DNA of 14,750 nt from an uncultured Oscillospiraceae bacterium (GCA_958438185.1 CAUBQU010000006.1:1-14750), one strand, 5' to 3'; counted from the stretch's first letter, positions 7,184 to 14,750 are shown. Numbers and translations: made by a program. Notes: generated by a model from the letters alone, not told the origin.

Positions 7184-7993
7184 ATGCAAGTCTTTGCACC
7201 GGCGGAGTTTTCCGCCAATTATGCCAAGGCGGGCGCTGGAAAGGCGACGGCCCCGGTGGGAAAGCTGTTCCTGCTGGCGATCTTAGCCGGGCTGCTCATC
7301 GGCTTCCCGGCGGCGGTGACGGATATGGCGTGCTTCGCGCTGGAAAATCCGTCTGTCATCCGGGTCATCTCCGGGCTGCTCTTTGCCTTCGGGCTGGGCA
7401 TGGTCGTCATGACCGGCGCGGAGCTGCTGACGGGCAACACCTTGATCTTCATGAGCGTGCTGGACGGCAAGGCCCGCCTTTCCGGGATGCTGCGCAACTG
7501 GGCCATCGTCCTGGTGGGCAATTTCGTTGGCGCGATGCTGCTGGCGTTTGTCTGTGCCCGCTTCGGCTGGCTCAGCGCCGGGCAGGATCAGCTTGCTCAG
7601 TATGCCATGCAGGTGGCCCAGGGGAAGATGACGATGCCCTTTGCCAACGCCTTGATGATGGGCGTTTTGTGCAATATCCTCGTGACAGTCGGGGTGCTCC
7701 TGAGCCTGGCGGGGCAGGATGGCGTCAGCCGGATCCTCGGTGCGTGGGGGCCGGTGATGTTCTTCGTCGTCTGCGGGTTTAACCACTCCATCGCGGATAT
7801 GATGTACTGTATGCTGGGCCTGTTTGCAAAGCCGGTGTATGCAGATCTGGCGGCGGATTTCCCGCGCCTGACCTGGGGCCGGTACCTGGCAGGCAACCTG
7901 CTGCCGGTGACCGTGGGCAACCTCCTCGGCGGCTGCGCCGTCGCGGCGCTGTTCTACTGCTGCTATCTGCGCAAGCCAAAGGCTAAAAAGTAA
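7184..7993 (+). CDS. Formate/nitrite transporter family channel, likely formate
   Basis: Inner-membrane pentameric channel of the FNT (FocA/NirC) family, 269 residues. Hydrophobic stretches compatible with six membrane helices fall at about 27-47, 58-78, 106-126, 154-176, 187-211 and 237-261. Family motifs are GAELLTGNTL (78-87), GNFVGA (112-117), the central-histidine loop GFNHSIADM (198-206, H201; many members have N where this has D205) and NLLPVTVGNLLGG (238-250). The C-terminus is lysine-rich and cytosolic (RKPKAKK). Substrate cannot be read from sequence alone, since the family also carries nitrite and hydrosulfide. Its position as last gene of a cluster containing fhs makes formate uptake or release by far the best guess. 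It sits 16 nt after folD and just before a strong terminator. Confidence 0.9.
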   Translation: MQVFAPAEFSANYAKAGAGKATAPVGKLFLLAILAGLLIGFPAAVTDMACFALENPSVIRVISGLLFAFGLGMVVMTGAELLTGNTLIFMSVLDGKARLSGMLRNWAIVLVGNFVGAMLLAFVCARFGWLSAGQDQLAQYAMQVAQGKMTMPFANALMMGVLCNILVTVGVLLSLAGQDGVSRILGAWGPVMFFVVCGFNHSIADMMYCMLGLFAKPVYADLAADFPRLTWGRYLAGNLLPVTVGNLLGGCAVAALFYCCYLRKPKAKK

Positions 7994-8009
7994 AACTTAT
8001 GTACTTACG

Positions 8010-8043
8010 AAAACACGCCTGTGCTGCGGCACAGGCGTGTTTT
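8010..8043. terminator. Bidirectional intrinsic terminator between convergent units
   Basis: aaacacgcctgtgc (8011-8024) pairs perfectly with gcacaggcgtgttt (8029-8042) over a TGCG loop, with one further A-T pair outside. A T-run ends the + strand side (through 8044) and an A-run starts it, so the - strand transcript also ends in a stem plus U-run. It stops the Wood-Ljungdahl operon from the left and the rsmA-HAD unit from the right. Its right edge touches the HAD stop codon. Confidence 0.92.
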
Positions 8044-8720
8044 TATAGCATTTCTAAAACCTCAGACCAAGAATAGACGGTCCAGTCCGGTTGGATCGCT
8101 GGGTCTTCCGGGCGGCGGCGGGCGTTGAACCAGCAGGTGTGCAGGCCTGCTTGCTGGCCGCCGCGGATGTCGGTGCGGAGGTTATCGCCGATGAGGAGCG
8201 TCTCTTCCCGGCGGGCGCCGGGCATATGGGCAAAGCAGTAGTCGAAAAATGCAGGCTCCGGCTTGGGGGCCCCGGCGGCCTCGGAGAGGAAGATGCCTTG
8301 GAAATAGGGCGTCATCCCGGCGGCGTCCAGCCGGTCGTATTGGGTCTGGGCCAGGCCGTTGGAGGCGATGTAGAGGGGGTATGCTGGGTGGAGCGCCGCC
8401 AGCGCTTTCAGCGCGCCGGGGACAGGGAAGTGGGCCTGAGCGAGGTAGCCCCGGTAGCGGGTCTCGACAGCCACCGGGTCAGCCTGCCAGCCGAGGGCGG
8501 CAAGGAGCAGGTGGAACCTGCCGTAGAGCACATCGTCGCGGGTGATTTCCCCCGCGTCCAGCCGCTGCCATTGGCGGCGGTTGATCTGGCGATATTGGGC
8601 AAAGACATCGTCCGGCAGCGCAAGGCCGCAGGCGGTGAATGCCTGGCGCAGCGCCCAGGCTTCGGCCTGGGAGAAGTCCAGCAGGGTGTCGTCGATATCC
8701 AACAGCAGCTGGCGGATCAT
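8043..8720 (-). CDS. HAD-superfamily hydrolase, YjjG/YfnB-like nucleotidase
   Basis: Cytoplasmic HAD phosphatase of 225 residues with a helical C1 cap (about 16-90). The four HAD motifs are visible: D8-x-D10 in LLDIDDTLLDF, S120 in YIASNG, K153 in KPEPAFF, and D179/D184 in IGDNLRTDI. The DIDDTLLDF motif and length resemble YjjG/YfnB proteins, which dephosphorylate pyrimidine nucleoside 5'-monophosphates including non-canonical ones. That exact substrate is family inference, and a general phosphatase remains possible. The start ATG overlaps the rsmA stop by 4 nt (ATGA), indicating translational coupling; the two functions have no obvious mechanistic link. Confidence 0.88.
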   Translation of the reverse strand: MIRQLLLDIDDTLLDFSQAEAWALRQAFTACGLALPDDVFAQYRQINRRQWQRLDAGEITRDDVLYGRFHLLLAALGWQADPVAVETRYRGYLAQAHFPVPGALKALAALHPAYPLYIASNGLAQTQYDRLDAAGMTPYFQGIFLSEAAGAPKPEPAFFDYCFAHMPGARREETLLIGDNLRTDIRGGQQAGLHTCWFNARRRPEDPAIQPDWTVYSWSEVLEML

Positions 8721-9580
8721 GCCTGGGCCCTCCGGGCAAGCTCGTTGGCGATGGCGGCGAAGCCGTCCAGGGAGAGGGTCTCGCCCCGGATCGTCGGCGC
8801 AAAGCCGCAGGCTTCTAAAACGCCCGCCATCTCAGCCTTGCTGTAGCGGGGGAAGGCGGCGCACAGGCCGTTGACCAGCATTTTGCGGCGCTGGGCAAAA
8901 CTTGCCTTGACGACGCGGAAGAACAGCGCTTCGTCCAGAAGCGTACACGGCGGCGCGGTCCGGCAGGTGAGCTGCAGGACCGTCGAGGTGACTTTCGGCT
9001 GGGGGACAAAGCAGCTGGGCGGGACATCAAAGAGCAGCGCGGGCTGGGCGTAGTAATTGCAGAAGACAGTGAAGGCGCTGTAATTCGCTGTCCCCGGGGC
9101 GGCGCAGATGCGCAGGGCGACTTCCTTCTGCACCATGACCGTCACAGAGGAGAAGCACTTCGCCTCCAGCAGGCAGACCAGCACCGGGGAGGTGATGTAG
9201 TAGGGGAGGTTTGCGCAGGCCATGGGCTGCAGGCCGGGGAATTTCTCCGCGACCAGGGCGGCCAGGTCCGTCTTTAGCGCGTCCTGCCAGAGAATTTCCA
9301 GGTTTTCATACCCCGCCATCGTCTCAGCCAGGACCGGCTGCAGGGAGCGGTCGACCTCGATGGCGACGACCTTCCCGGCGTGGCGGCACATCTGCTGGGT
9401 CAGCGACCCGATGCCGGGCCCGATCTCGACAACGCCGCACTCCGGCCCGACGCCCGCTTCCATAGCGATTTGCTCCGGCACCCACGCAGCGGCAAGAAAA
9501 TTCTGCCCCTTGGCCTTGGAAAAATGAAAGCCATACTTGGCAAGCAAAGCGCGCATCTCATTGCGATCACAAACGTTCAT
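8717..9580 (-). CDS. rsmA: 16S rRNA dimethyladenosine transferase
   Basis: SAM-dependent methyltransferase (KsgA/RsmA) that dimethylates two adjacent adenines in the 3'-terminal helix 45 of 16S rRNA during small-subunit maturation. The 287-residue protein has the N-terminal KAKGQNFL motif (22-29), the SAM-binding VEIGPGIGSLT (51-61), acidic EVD (75-77) and the catalytic NLPYYITSP motif (124-132). The C-terminal RNA-binding domain is complete. The ATG at 9580 follows a G-rich run (GGGGGGG) about 6 nt upstream. It has its own promoter and is followed by a 4-nt overlap with the HAD gene. Ordinary housekeeping gene; identification secure. Confidence 0.97.
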   Translation of the reverse strand: MNVCDRNEMRALLAKYGFHFSKAKGQNFLAAAWVPEQIAMEAGVGPECGVVEIGPGIGSLTQQMCRHAGKVVAIEVDRSLQPVLAETMAGYENLEILWQDALKTDLAALVAEKFPGLQPMACANLPYYITSPVLVCLLEAKCFSSVTVMVQKEVALRICAAPGTANYSAFTVFCNYYAQPALLFDVPPSCFVPQPKVTSTVLQLTCRTAPPCTLLDEALFFRVVKASFAQRRKMLVNGLCAAFPRYSKAEMAGVLEACGFAPTIRGETLSLDGFAAIANELARRAQA

Positions 9581-9622
9581 AGGTTCCCCCCCATAGAATG
9601 AAAATCACGTAGTTTGGTACTT

Positions 9623-9651
9623 ATTTTACCAGAAAACGGGAGCAATTGCAA
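9623..9651 (-). promoter_or_regulatory. Sigma-70-type promoter for rsmA
   Basis: Read on the - strand: -35 TTGCAA (9651-9646), a 17-nt spacer, and -10 TAAAAT (9628-9623) with an extended-10 TG one base upstream (TGGTAAAAT). Transcription would start near 9616, giving a leader of about 35 nt before the rsmA ATG. This is the clearest promoter in the window and lies in an AT-rich patch of otherwise GC-rich sequence. Confidence 0.75.
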
Positions 9652-9672
9652 TCCACGGCGCACCGCAGACAC

Positions 9673-9743
9673 AAAAAACCCGCCGCAAAAAAACAGCGAC
9701 GGGTTTTCGTGCCCCTGGCGCAGACGTAAGGTCTGCGCCGGGG
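9673..9743 (-). terminator. Two-hairpin terminator after the M18 aminopeptidase
   Basis: On the - strand, 15 nt after the stop, a first stem pairs 9731-9743 with 9713-9725 (13 pairs, one G-T, loop of 5). It has no U-run. It is followed by a second stem, 9700-9707 with 9675-9682 (8 perfect pairs plus a 3-bp inner stem beyond a mismatch). The second stem runs straight into a U-tract from the A-run at 9673-9678. The second element is a standard intrinsic terminator for the rlmA-to-aminopeptidase unit. The rest of the 178-nt gap holds only the rsmA promoter and leader. Confidence 0.8.
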
Positions 9744-9758
9744 ACGGTTTCTTTTTGA

Positions 9759-11153
9759 TTAAGGTGCTTCGTAGAAGGCGCGCATGCCTTTGGCGGTCAT
9801 ATAGGCGTCCAGCTTGGAGACGACTTCCATCGGGGCGTGCATGGAGAGTACAGGGACACCGGCGTCCAGCGTTTCGATGTTGCGGTTTGCCATATAGGCC
9901 GCGACGGTGCCGCCGCCGCCCTGGTCGACCTTGCCGAGGGTTGCCGTCTGCCAGATGACATCGTTCTCGTCAAACAGGCGGGCGATATAGCTGACGACCT
10001 CTGCTGCCGCGTCGGACGCGCCGGATTTGCCCCGGGCCCCGGTGTATTTGCACACGCCGATGCCGTAGTTCAGCTTGGCGTTGTTGCGGCGGTCGCAGGT
10101 ATCGGCAAAGGTCGGGTCGAAGGCGTTGGTGACGTCGGCCGAGAGGCAGAACGCGTGCTCCAGGCAGCGGCGCAGGGGCACGCCCTGGCTCTGGCACAGG
10201 TCGCCCAGGAAGGTCTCGAAGCAGCGGCTCTGCATGCCGGAGACGCCGACGGAGCCGATCTCTTCCTTGTCCGCCAGGACGCAGACGGCGGTGTAGGACG
10301 GGACATCCAGATCCAGCAGCGGGGCGAAGGCAGCGTAAGCGCAGACGCGGTCGTCATGGCCGTAGGCGCCGATCATGCTGCGGTCCAGCCCGACCTCGCA
10401 GGCCTTGGCTGCGGGGACCATGGTCAGCTCCGCTGTCAGGAAGTCGGCTTCCGTGATGCCGTAGCGCTGGAAGAGCAGGTTCAGCAGGGCCAGTTTGACG
10501 CGGTCCGCGCCGTCGTCGCCGGCCAGGGGCTCGGAGCCCAGCAGGACATTCAGCTGCTCGGCGGTGACACCGGTGGCCAGGGGCTTTTTCATCTGGTCGC
10601 CCGCCAGGTGGATGAGCAGGTCCGGGATATAGAGGACGGGGTCCGCCGGGTCCTCGCCGATGCTGACGTCGATCTTGACGCCGTCGCGGCGGCAGATGAC
10701 GCCGTGCAGGGCCAGGGGGATCGTCGTCCACTGGTATTTTTTGATGCCGCCGTAGTAATGGGTCTTGAAGTAGCCCAGCTCGCTGTCCTCATACATGGGG
10801 TTGGGCTTGAGGTCCAGGCGGGGGGAGTCGATATGGGCGGCGCAGATGTGCACACCGTCGGCCAGGGAGCGCTTGCCGATGACGGCGAAGAGGACGCTCT
10901 TGTGGCGGTTGTTCCAATAAATCTTCGCGCCGGGCTTCAGGCGCATGCCGGGGGTGTAGGCGGTAAAGCCCGCGCCTTCGGCCATGCGGATGGTCTCGGT
11001 CACGGCCTCGCGCTCGGTCTTCGCGGCGTCCAGGAAGTGCATATAGTCCTGGCAGTAGGCGGCCATGGCGGCGCGATCGGTCTCGGACAGGCGGTCGTAG
11101 CCGTTCTTGGGGGCGTACAGCAGCTGCTGACGCAGGGTCTCATTCTCGCTCAC
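9759..11153 (-). CDS. M18-family metalloaminopeptidase
   Basis: Cytoplasmic di-zinc aminopeptidase of 464 residues, expected to remove N-terminal residues (often acidic ones) from peptides, with the usual dodecameric assembly of the family. Metal and catalytic positions are all visible: H107 in AAHIDSPRLDLK, D267 in GHDDR, the E297-E298 pair in ADKEEIGS, D340 in SADVTNAFDP, and H439 in LSMHAPMEVVSK. The start codon is GTG at 11153, supported by AAAGGAG 8 nt upstream; it lies inside the end of coaE, giving a 14-nt overlap in a different frame. It is the last gene of the rlmA-prfA-tsaC-coaE unit and is followed by a terminator. The exact residue preference cannot be inferred. Confidence 0.94.
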   Translation of the reverse strand: MSENETLRQQLLYAPKNGYDRLSETDRAAMAAYCQDYMHFLDAAKTEREAVTETIRMAEGAGFTAYTPGMRLKPGAKIYWNNRHKSVLFAVIGKRSLADGVHICAAHIDSPRLDLKPNPMYEDSELGYFKTHYYGGIKKYQWTTIPLALHGVICRRDGVKIDVSIGEDPADPVLYIPDLLIHLAGDQMKKPLATGVTAEQLNVLLGSEPLAGDDGADRVKLALLNLLFQRYGITEADFLTAELTMVPAAKACEVGLDRSMIGAYGHDDRVCAYAAFAPLLDLDVPSYTAVCVLADKEEIGSVGVSGMQSRCFETFLGDLCQSQGVPLRRCLEHAFCLSADVTNAFDPTFADTCDRRNNAKLNYGIGVCKYTGARGKSGASDAAAEVVSYIARLFDENDVIWQTATLGKVDQGGGGTVAAYMANRNIETLDAGVPVLSMHAPMEVVSKLDAYMTAKGMRAFYEAP

Positions 11154-11754
11154 AGTGAAAACTCCTTTCGTGTAACAACTCGGTGAATAATTGACGGCAG
11201 GCGGCTTCGAAGGCGGCCTGGGTCGAATCGTTGTGCAGGGTGTGGCGGCACAGGGAGGAAAACTCCTCGTCCGTGCGCTGGGCGTCGATCCTGGCCTGGG
11301 CGTAGGCGGGGGAGATGGGCTCCCGGGCCAGCAGGCGGGCCAGGCGGGCCTCCCGCGGGGCGGTGATGGCCACCGTCGTATGGCACAGGAGGGTCAGGCC
11401 GCTCTCCAGCAGGCCGATGGCGTCGATGGCGGCGGCGGGGTACCCCTTTCGGGCGGCCTCGTCCAAAAGGAAGCTGACCTTGGCAAAGACGTAGCCGTTT
11501 GTGATCTCCGTCAGGCGCTGCAGGGCGGCTTGGTCTGCAAAGACAAGCTTGCCCAATTCCTTGCGGTCGAATACGCCGCCGGGGGCGCAGGCGGGAAAGG
11601 CTTCGACGATCTCCGCCCGCAGCGCGGGGCAGGTCTCGAGGAGGTCGTGATAGACGGCGTCGCAGTCGATGCAGTAGGCGCCCAGCTCCTGCAGGATGTG
11701 CAGGGCTGTCGTCTTGCCGCAGCCGGTACCGCCGGTGATGCCGATGATCTTCAT
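11140..11754 (-). CDS. coaE: Dephospho-CoA kinase
   Basis: Last enzyme of coenzyme A synthesis; phosphorylates the ribose 3'-OH of dephospho-CoA with ATP. The 204-residue protein shows the P-loop GGTGCGKT (8-15), the D32/D34-region IDCDAVYH that follows the first helix (family IDAD), and the AIDAIGLLESGL segment where the family has a PLL(F/E) lid-proximal motif. The sequence is more divergent than typical members in this lid region, but length and order fit. Its start overlaps the tsaC stop by 4 nt (ATGA), with GGAGG upstream, and its end overlaps the M18 gene by 14 nt. It is part of a housekeeping operon; a link to acetyl-CoA production in the opposite unit is only coincidence of location as far as can be seen. 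Confidence 0.92.
   Translation of the reverse strand: MKIIGITGGTGCGKTTALHILQELGAYCIDCDAVYHDLLETCPALRAEIVEAFPACAPGGVFDRKELGKLVFADQAALQRLTEITNGYVFAKVSFLLDEAARKGYPAAAIDAIGLLESGLTLLCHTTVAITAPREARLARLLAREPISPAYAQARIDAQRTDEEFSSLCRHTLHNDSTQAAFEAACRQLFTELLHERSFHCERE
11162..11168 (-). promoter_or_regulatory. Shine-Dalgarno selecting a GTG start for the M18 gene
   Basis: AAAGGAG on the - strand, 8 nt from the GTG at 11153 and within the coaE coding sequence. No in-frame ATG nearby has a better site. Confidence 0.8.
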
Positions 11755-12797
11755 ACGTTTCCTCCCTCCGCGGCGTTTACGATATGAAAGCCCGCCGCTT
11801 TCTTGAGCCGGTTCTGCACGGCGTAGGCCATGCCGCCGCCTTCGGGGCAGCGGGCGTAGATCGTCCCATGGCAGCTGCTATCGAGCTGGCGCAGGGCGGC
11901 AAACAGGCCCTGGCAGAGCGTCGCCGGGTCGTCCTCCCGGCCGTAGGCGACGGGCTGGAGCCCGGCGTAGAGCGGCGCTTCCTCGGCAAAGCAGAGGACG
12001 GCATCGCCCGGGGCGAAGTGGGCGTGGATATAATCCGCCGCCGCCTGGCGGGGGCCGGTGATAATGATGACCTGGGCCTCGGGGGCGTAGTGGCGGTATT
12101 TCATCCCCGGGGCCTTGGGGCGGACGTCTGGGCCGCACTGCCCAGCGACGGCCGGGTCGATCTCCAGCTGACCCAGGGCTTGGCGCAGCTGTTCCGGCGT
12201 GATGCCGCCGGGGCGGAGCAGGCAGGGGACCGGGCCGGTCAGGTCGACAATCGTCGATTCCAGGCCGACCTGACAGGGGCCGCCGTCGACAATGGCGGCC
12301 AGGGGGCCGTCCGTCCCGTAATCGTGGAGGACGTGCTGGGCGGTCGTCGTCGAGGGCTTGCCGGAGAGGTTGGCCGAGGGGGCGGCGATGGGGATGCCCG
12401 CCTGGCGGATAATTTCCCGGGTAATGGGCGAGGCCGGGCAGCGGATGGCGACAGTGGGCAGACCGGCTGTCGTCGCGGCGGGGATGATCTGCCGGGCGGG
12501 CAGGATCATCGTCAGCGGGCCGGGCCAGAACAGCCGGGCCAGATGCCAGGCGCTGTCTGGGATATGGTGGCAGCAGTGGCCCATCTTGACCGGGTCACTG
12601 ATGTGGAGGATCAGGGGGTTGTCCTGCGGGCGGCCCTTGGCTTTGAAAATGCGGGCGACGGCGTCGCTGTCAAACCCGTTGGCGCCGAGGCCGTAGACGG
12701 TCTCCGTCGGCAGGGCGACGAGCTCGCCGTCTCGCAGGAGCTTTGCGGCGATGGCCGCGGTATCCGGCGCGCTGGCCGGGAGAAGTTGGGTCTTCAT
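11751..12797 (-). CDS. tsaC: L-threonylcarbamoyladenylate synthase, Sua5 type
   Basis: Makes threonylcarbamoyl-AMP from threonine, bicarbonate and ATP, the donor for the universal t6A37 tRNA modification. At 348 residues this is the long Sua5 form: an N-terminal YrdC domain (about 10-205) with PTETVYGLG (30-38), KGRP (54-57) and SANLSG (141-146), then a linker PGMKYRHYAP (230-239), which closes the active site in Sua5 proteins, and a C-terminal Rossmann-like Sua5 domain. The stop of prfA overlaps its ATG by one base (TGATG) and its own stop overlaps coaE by 4 nt. Close linkage to prfA is common in Bacillota. Secure call; the symbol sua5 or ywlC could be used equally. Confidence 0.95.
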   Translation of the reverse strand: MKTQLLPASAPDTAAIAAKLLRDGELVALPTETVYGLGANGFDSDAVARIFKAKGRPQDNPLILHISDPVKMGHCCHHIPDSAWHLARLFWPGPLTMILPARQIIPAATTAGLPTVAIRCPASPITREIIRQAGIPIAAPSANLSGKPSTTTAQHVLHDYGTDGPLAAIVDGGPCQVGLESTIVDLTGPVPCLLRPGGITPEQLRQALGQLEIDPAVAGQCGPDVRPKAPGMKYRHYAPEAQVIIITGPRQAAADYIHAHFAPGDAVLCFAEEAPLYAGLQPVAYGREDDPATLCQGLFAALRQLDSSCHGTIYARCPEGGGMAYAVQNRLKKAAGFHIVNAAEGGNV

Positions 12798-13885
12798 CAG
12801 GTGTTCGTCCTTTCGCCGTCCTCGCTGCGCTGCAGCCGGTCGGCTTGGTCTTGGGTCATGAGGGCGTCGAGGATCTCGTCCAGGTCGCCGTTTAAAATAG
12901 AGTCCAGCTTGTAGAGGGTCAGGCCGATGCGGTGATCCGTCACCCGGCCCTGGGGGAAATTGTAGGTGCGGATGCGCTCGTTGCGCATCCCGGAGCCGAC
13001 CTGGCTGCGGCGGGCGGCGTTCGTCGCCGATTCGACCCGCTCCTGCTCAATCTGATAGAGCTTGGAGGCCAGCATGGCCATGCACTTCTCCCGGTTCTGG
13101 ACCTGGCTGCGCTCCTCCTGGCAGGCGACGACGATGCCCGTCGGCTTATGGATGAGCCGCACGGCGGAGGAGGTCTTGTTGACATGCTGCCCACCGGCCC
13201 CGGAGGCGCGATAGACCTGCATCTCGATGTCCTCTGGCCGCAGCTCGACATCGGCGGCTTCCATCTCCGGCAGGACGGCCACCGTCGCCGTCGACGTATG
13301 GACGCGGCCGCCGGATTCCGTCTCCGGGACGCGCTGGACCCGGTGGACGCCGGATTCGAATTTCAGCCGGGAGTAGGCCCCGGTGCCGCTGACGAGGAAG
13401 TCGGCTTCCTTGATGCCGCCCAGCTCCGTCTCGGTGTAGTTGAGCAGCTCCAGCTTCCAGCCCCGGGCGGCGGCGTACATGGAATACATCCGGAAGAGGC
13501 TGTGGGCAAACAGGGCGCTCTCCTCGCCGCCGACGCCGACGCGGATCTCCATCAGGACGTTTTTCTCGTCGTTCGGGTCCCGCGGCAGGAGCAGAAGCTT
13601 GAGCTGCTGTTCTAGTTCTTCGCGGCGGGTTTTGTTTTCTTGGTATTCCTCCTGGCACAGGGCCTTGAGGTCCTCGTCCTGCTCCCCGGCCATCATGGCA
13701 AGGGCGTCATCCATATTCTGGGCGCAGGCGCGCCAGGCGCGGTAGGCGGTGACGATGGGCTCCAGCTCTCGCTGCTCTTTGAGGAATTTGGCGGCGCGGG
13801 CCGGGTCGGCATAGAAATCCGGCTGCTCGGCCCGGGCGGAGAGCTCGAGGTATTTATTTTCCAGCTGCTTGAGTTTCTCCAGCAT
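12797..13885 (-). CDS. prfA: Peptide chain release factor 1
   Basis: Class I release factor that recognises UAA and UAG and triggers peptide release on the ribosome. The 362-residue protein is full length. The codon-recognition tripeptide PET (187-189, the PxT type of RF1, not the SPF of RF2) and the catalytic GGQ (231-233, within GAGGQHVNKTSSA) are intact, as is the YNFPQGRVTDHR segment. The ATG at 13885 has AAAGGAG 8 nt upstream and lies 32 nt inside rlmA. The usual neighbour prmC, which methylates the GGQ glutamine, is not beside it within the window. Confidence 0.98.
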   Translation of the reverse strand: MLEKLKQLENKYLELSARAEQPDFYADPARAAKFLKEQRELEPIVTAYRAWRACAQNMDDALAMMAGEQDEDLKALCQEEYQENKTRREELEQQLKLLLLPRDPNDEKNVLMEIRVGVGGEESALFAHSLFRMYSMYAAARGWKLELLNYTETELGGIKEADFLVSGTGAYSRLKFESGVHRVQRVPETESGGRVHTSTATVAVLPEMEAADVELRPEDIEMQVYRASGAGGQHVNKTSSAVRLIHKPTGIVVACQEERSQVQNREKCMAMLASKLYQIEQERVESATNAARRSQVGSGMRNERIRTYNFPQGRVTDHRIGLTLYKLDSILNGDLDEILDALMTQDQADRLQRSEDGERTNT

Positions 13886-14702
13886 GGGTTGGCTCCTTTG
13901 CGGCGCGGAACAGGCGGAAGACCACCTGGGCCGTGTCCTTTAATGTTTCTTGCGCGGCGGCGGCTTCGGCCCCGGCTTTGGTGATGCGCCAGTAGTGGGG
14001 CGTCATCGCCAGCAGATCCTGGATCTGCTGCGAGGCCGTCAGGGTGAAGGAAAACGAGAGCGTCCGCTCTTCCAAAAGGGTGAAGCCCGTGGGGATTGGC
14101 GGATGCTTGGGCCGGTGCAGCAGCTCGGGGTAGATGAGCCGCTTGAGGCCCAGCAGATGGTCTTCCCCCGCCAGGACCTGCAAAAACAGGCCGCCGGGGC
14201 GCAGCACCCGGGCAAATTCCTCCGCCATGGTCAGGGCGAAGAGACTGAGGACGGCGTCAAAACAGCCGCCCGGGAAGGGCAGATGGGCCGCGCTGGCGGC
14301 GATCCAGTGCCCGGGGCGATAGCGGACGGCGGCGTAGCGCACCGCGTCCTTGGAGATATCGACGCCCCAGAGCTCGGCGTGCAGCGCCTGGGCCAGGGCC
14401 GCGCTGTAATAGCCCTCGCCGCATCCGGCGTCCAGCAGGCTGGGGCGGGGCGGCAGGTGGGGCTGCAGCAGGGCCAGGGCCGTGTCCCGGATGGGGGCGT
14501 AAAACCCGGCGTCCAAAAACCGCTTGCGGGCTGCAACCTGGGCCGGGGTATCTCCCGGGTGCCGGGCGTGCTTTTGCTGCACCGGCAGGAGGTTGACATA
14601 ACCCTGCCGCGCGACGTCGAAGCAGTGCCCGTTCGGGCAGCGCCAGGGGGACGCGCCGGTCGCAAGCGTCTGCCCGCACAGGGGGCAGATGGGGGTTGGC
14701 AT
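13854..14702 (-). CDS. RlmA-family 23S rRNA (guanine-N1)-methyltransferase
   Basis: SAM-dependent rRNA methyltransferase of the RlmA family (m1G745 in E. coli or m1G748 in Gram-positive members, the latter linked to macrolide/tylosin sensitivity). The 282 residues begin with a zinc finger, C6-x2-C9 and C22-x3-H26 (a further C27 is adjacent), followed by the RQGYVNLLPVQQK segment (32-44) seen in the family. The SAM-binding fold has LLDAGCGEGYYS (89-100) and acidic D115. Which guanine is modified cannot be told from this sequence. AAGGAG lies 10 nt upstream of the ATG. The 3' end overlaps prfA by 32 nt, so it is first in the visible operon. The 48 nt upstream of it (14703-14750) hold only this ribosome binding site and no recognisable gene. 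Confidence 0.9.
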   Translation of the reverse strand: MPTPICPLCGQTLATGASPWRCPNGHCFDVARQGYVNLLPVQQKHARHPGDTPAQVAARKRFLDAGFYAPIRDTALALLQPHLPPRPSLLDAGCGEGYYSAALAQALHAELWGVDISKDAVRYAAVRYRPGHWIAASAAHLPFPGGCFDAVLSLFALTMAEEFARVLRPGGLFLQVLAGEDHLLGLKRLIYPELLHRPKHPPIPTGFTLLEERTLSFSFTLTASQQIQDLLAMTPHYWRITKAGAEAAAAQETLKDTAQVVFRLFRAAKEPTHAGETQAAGK

Positions 14703-14750
14703 GGTGTCGTCGCTCCTTTCCGGCGGGGGTCTTCGTTGGGGGCCCAGCCT

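Noticed and set aside
8091..8846. 251-codon + strand frame opposite the HAD gene and rsmA end
   Set aside because: It spans two well-supported - strand genes and starts just past a strong terminator; composition is typical of a shadow.
9837..12914. Long + strand frames (449 and 376 codons) opposite the aminopeptidase and tsaC/coaE
   Set aside because: Glycine/alanine/aspartate-rich shadow products over genes with intact catalytic motifs on the - strand; no ribosome binding sites.
1..14750. tRNA, rRNA, CRISPR arrays, insertion sequences, prophage or defence genes
   Set aside because: Looked for on both strands. No direct-repeat arrays, transposase-like proteins or tRNA-like cloverleaf sequences were seen, and codon use looks uniform across the window.

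Overview
This 14.75 kb window is GC-rich (roughly 60-65 % by eye) and densely coding. The gene content suggests an anaerobic, acetogen-type member of the Bacillota (Clostridia-like; Negativicutes cannot be excluded). The evidence is a Wood-Ljungdahl (reductive acetyl-CoA) gene cluster next to a Bacillota-style housekeeping block (RF1, Sua5, CoaE, M18 aminopeptidase, RsmA). Lineage is inferred from gene content only; there is no rRNA in the window.

Left half, positions 1-7993, + strand: a probable single operon of carbonyl- and methyl-branch genes. In order these are the catalytic half of acetyl-CoA synthase (acsB, cut by the window edge), the ATP-dependent corrinoid reductive activator RACo (acsV), a DUF3786 protein of unknown function, formate-tetrahydrofolate ligase (fhs), methenyl-THF cyclohydrolase of the FchA family, a FolD-type methylene-THF dehydrogenase, and a formate/nitrite-family channel. 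Together they move formate across the membrane, activate it onto THF, carry it to methylene-THF, keep the corrinoid protein in its Co(I) state, and assemble acetyl-CoA at the A-cluster. Formate dehydrogenase, methylene-THF reductase, the methyltransferase, CoFeSP and CODH are not in the window and probably lie upstream or elsewhere. Three of the intergenic gaps carry GC-rich hairpins without a U-tract. They look like RNA processing or stability elements rather than terminators. The unit ends in a strong bidirectional terminator at 8010-8043.

Right half, 8043-14702, all on the - strand: two units converge on that terminator. The distal one, rlmA-prfA-tsaC(sua5)-coaE-M18 aminopeptidase, has every junction overlapping and ends in a double hairpin with a U-tract at about 9673-9743. 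The proximal one, rsmA plus a YjjG/YfnB-like HAD phosphatase joined by a 4-nt overlap, has its own recognisable sigma-70-type promoter at 9623-9651.

No mobile elements, CRISPR arrays, tRNAs or rRNAs were seen. Nothing here is clearly a new system. The points most worth a second look are the FolD homologue that lacks the cyclohydrolase lysine while sitting beside FchA, the uncharacterised DUF3786 gene embedded in the pathway operon, and a cysteine-rich linker in RACo.
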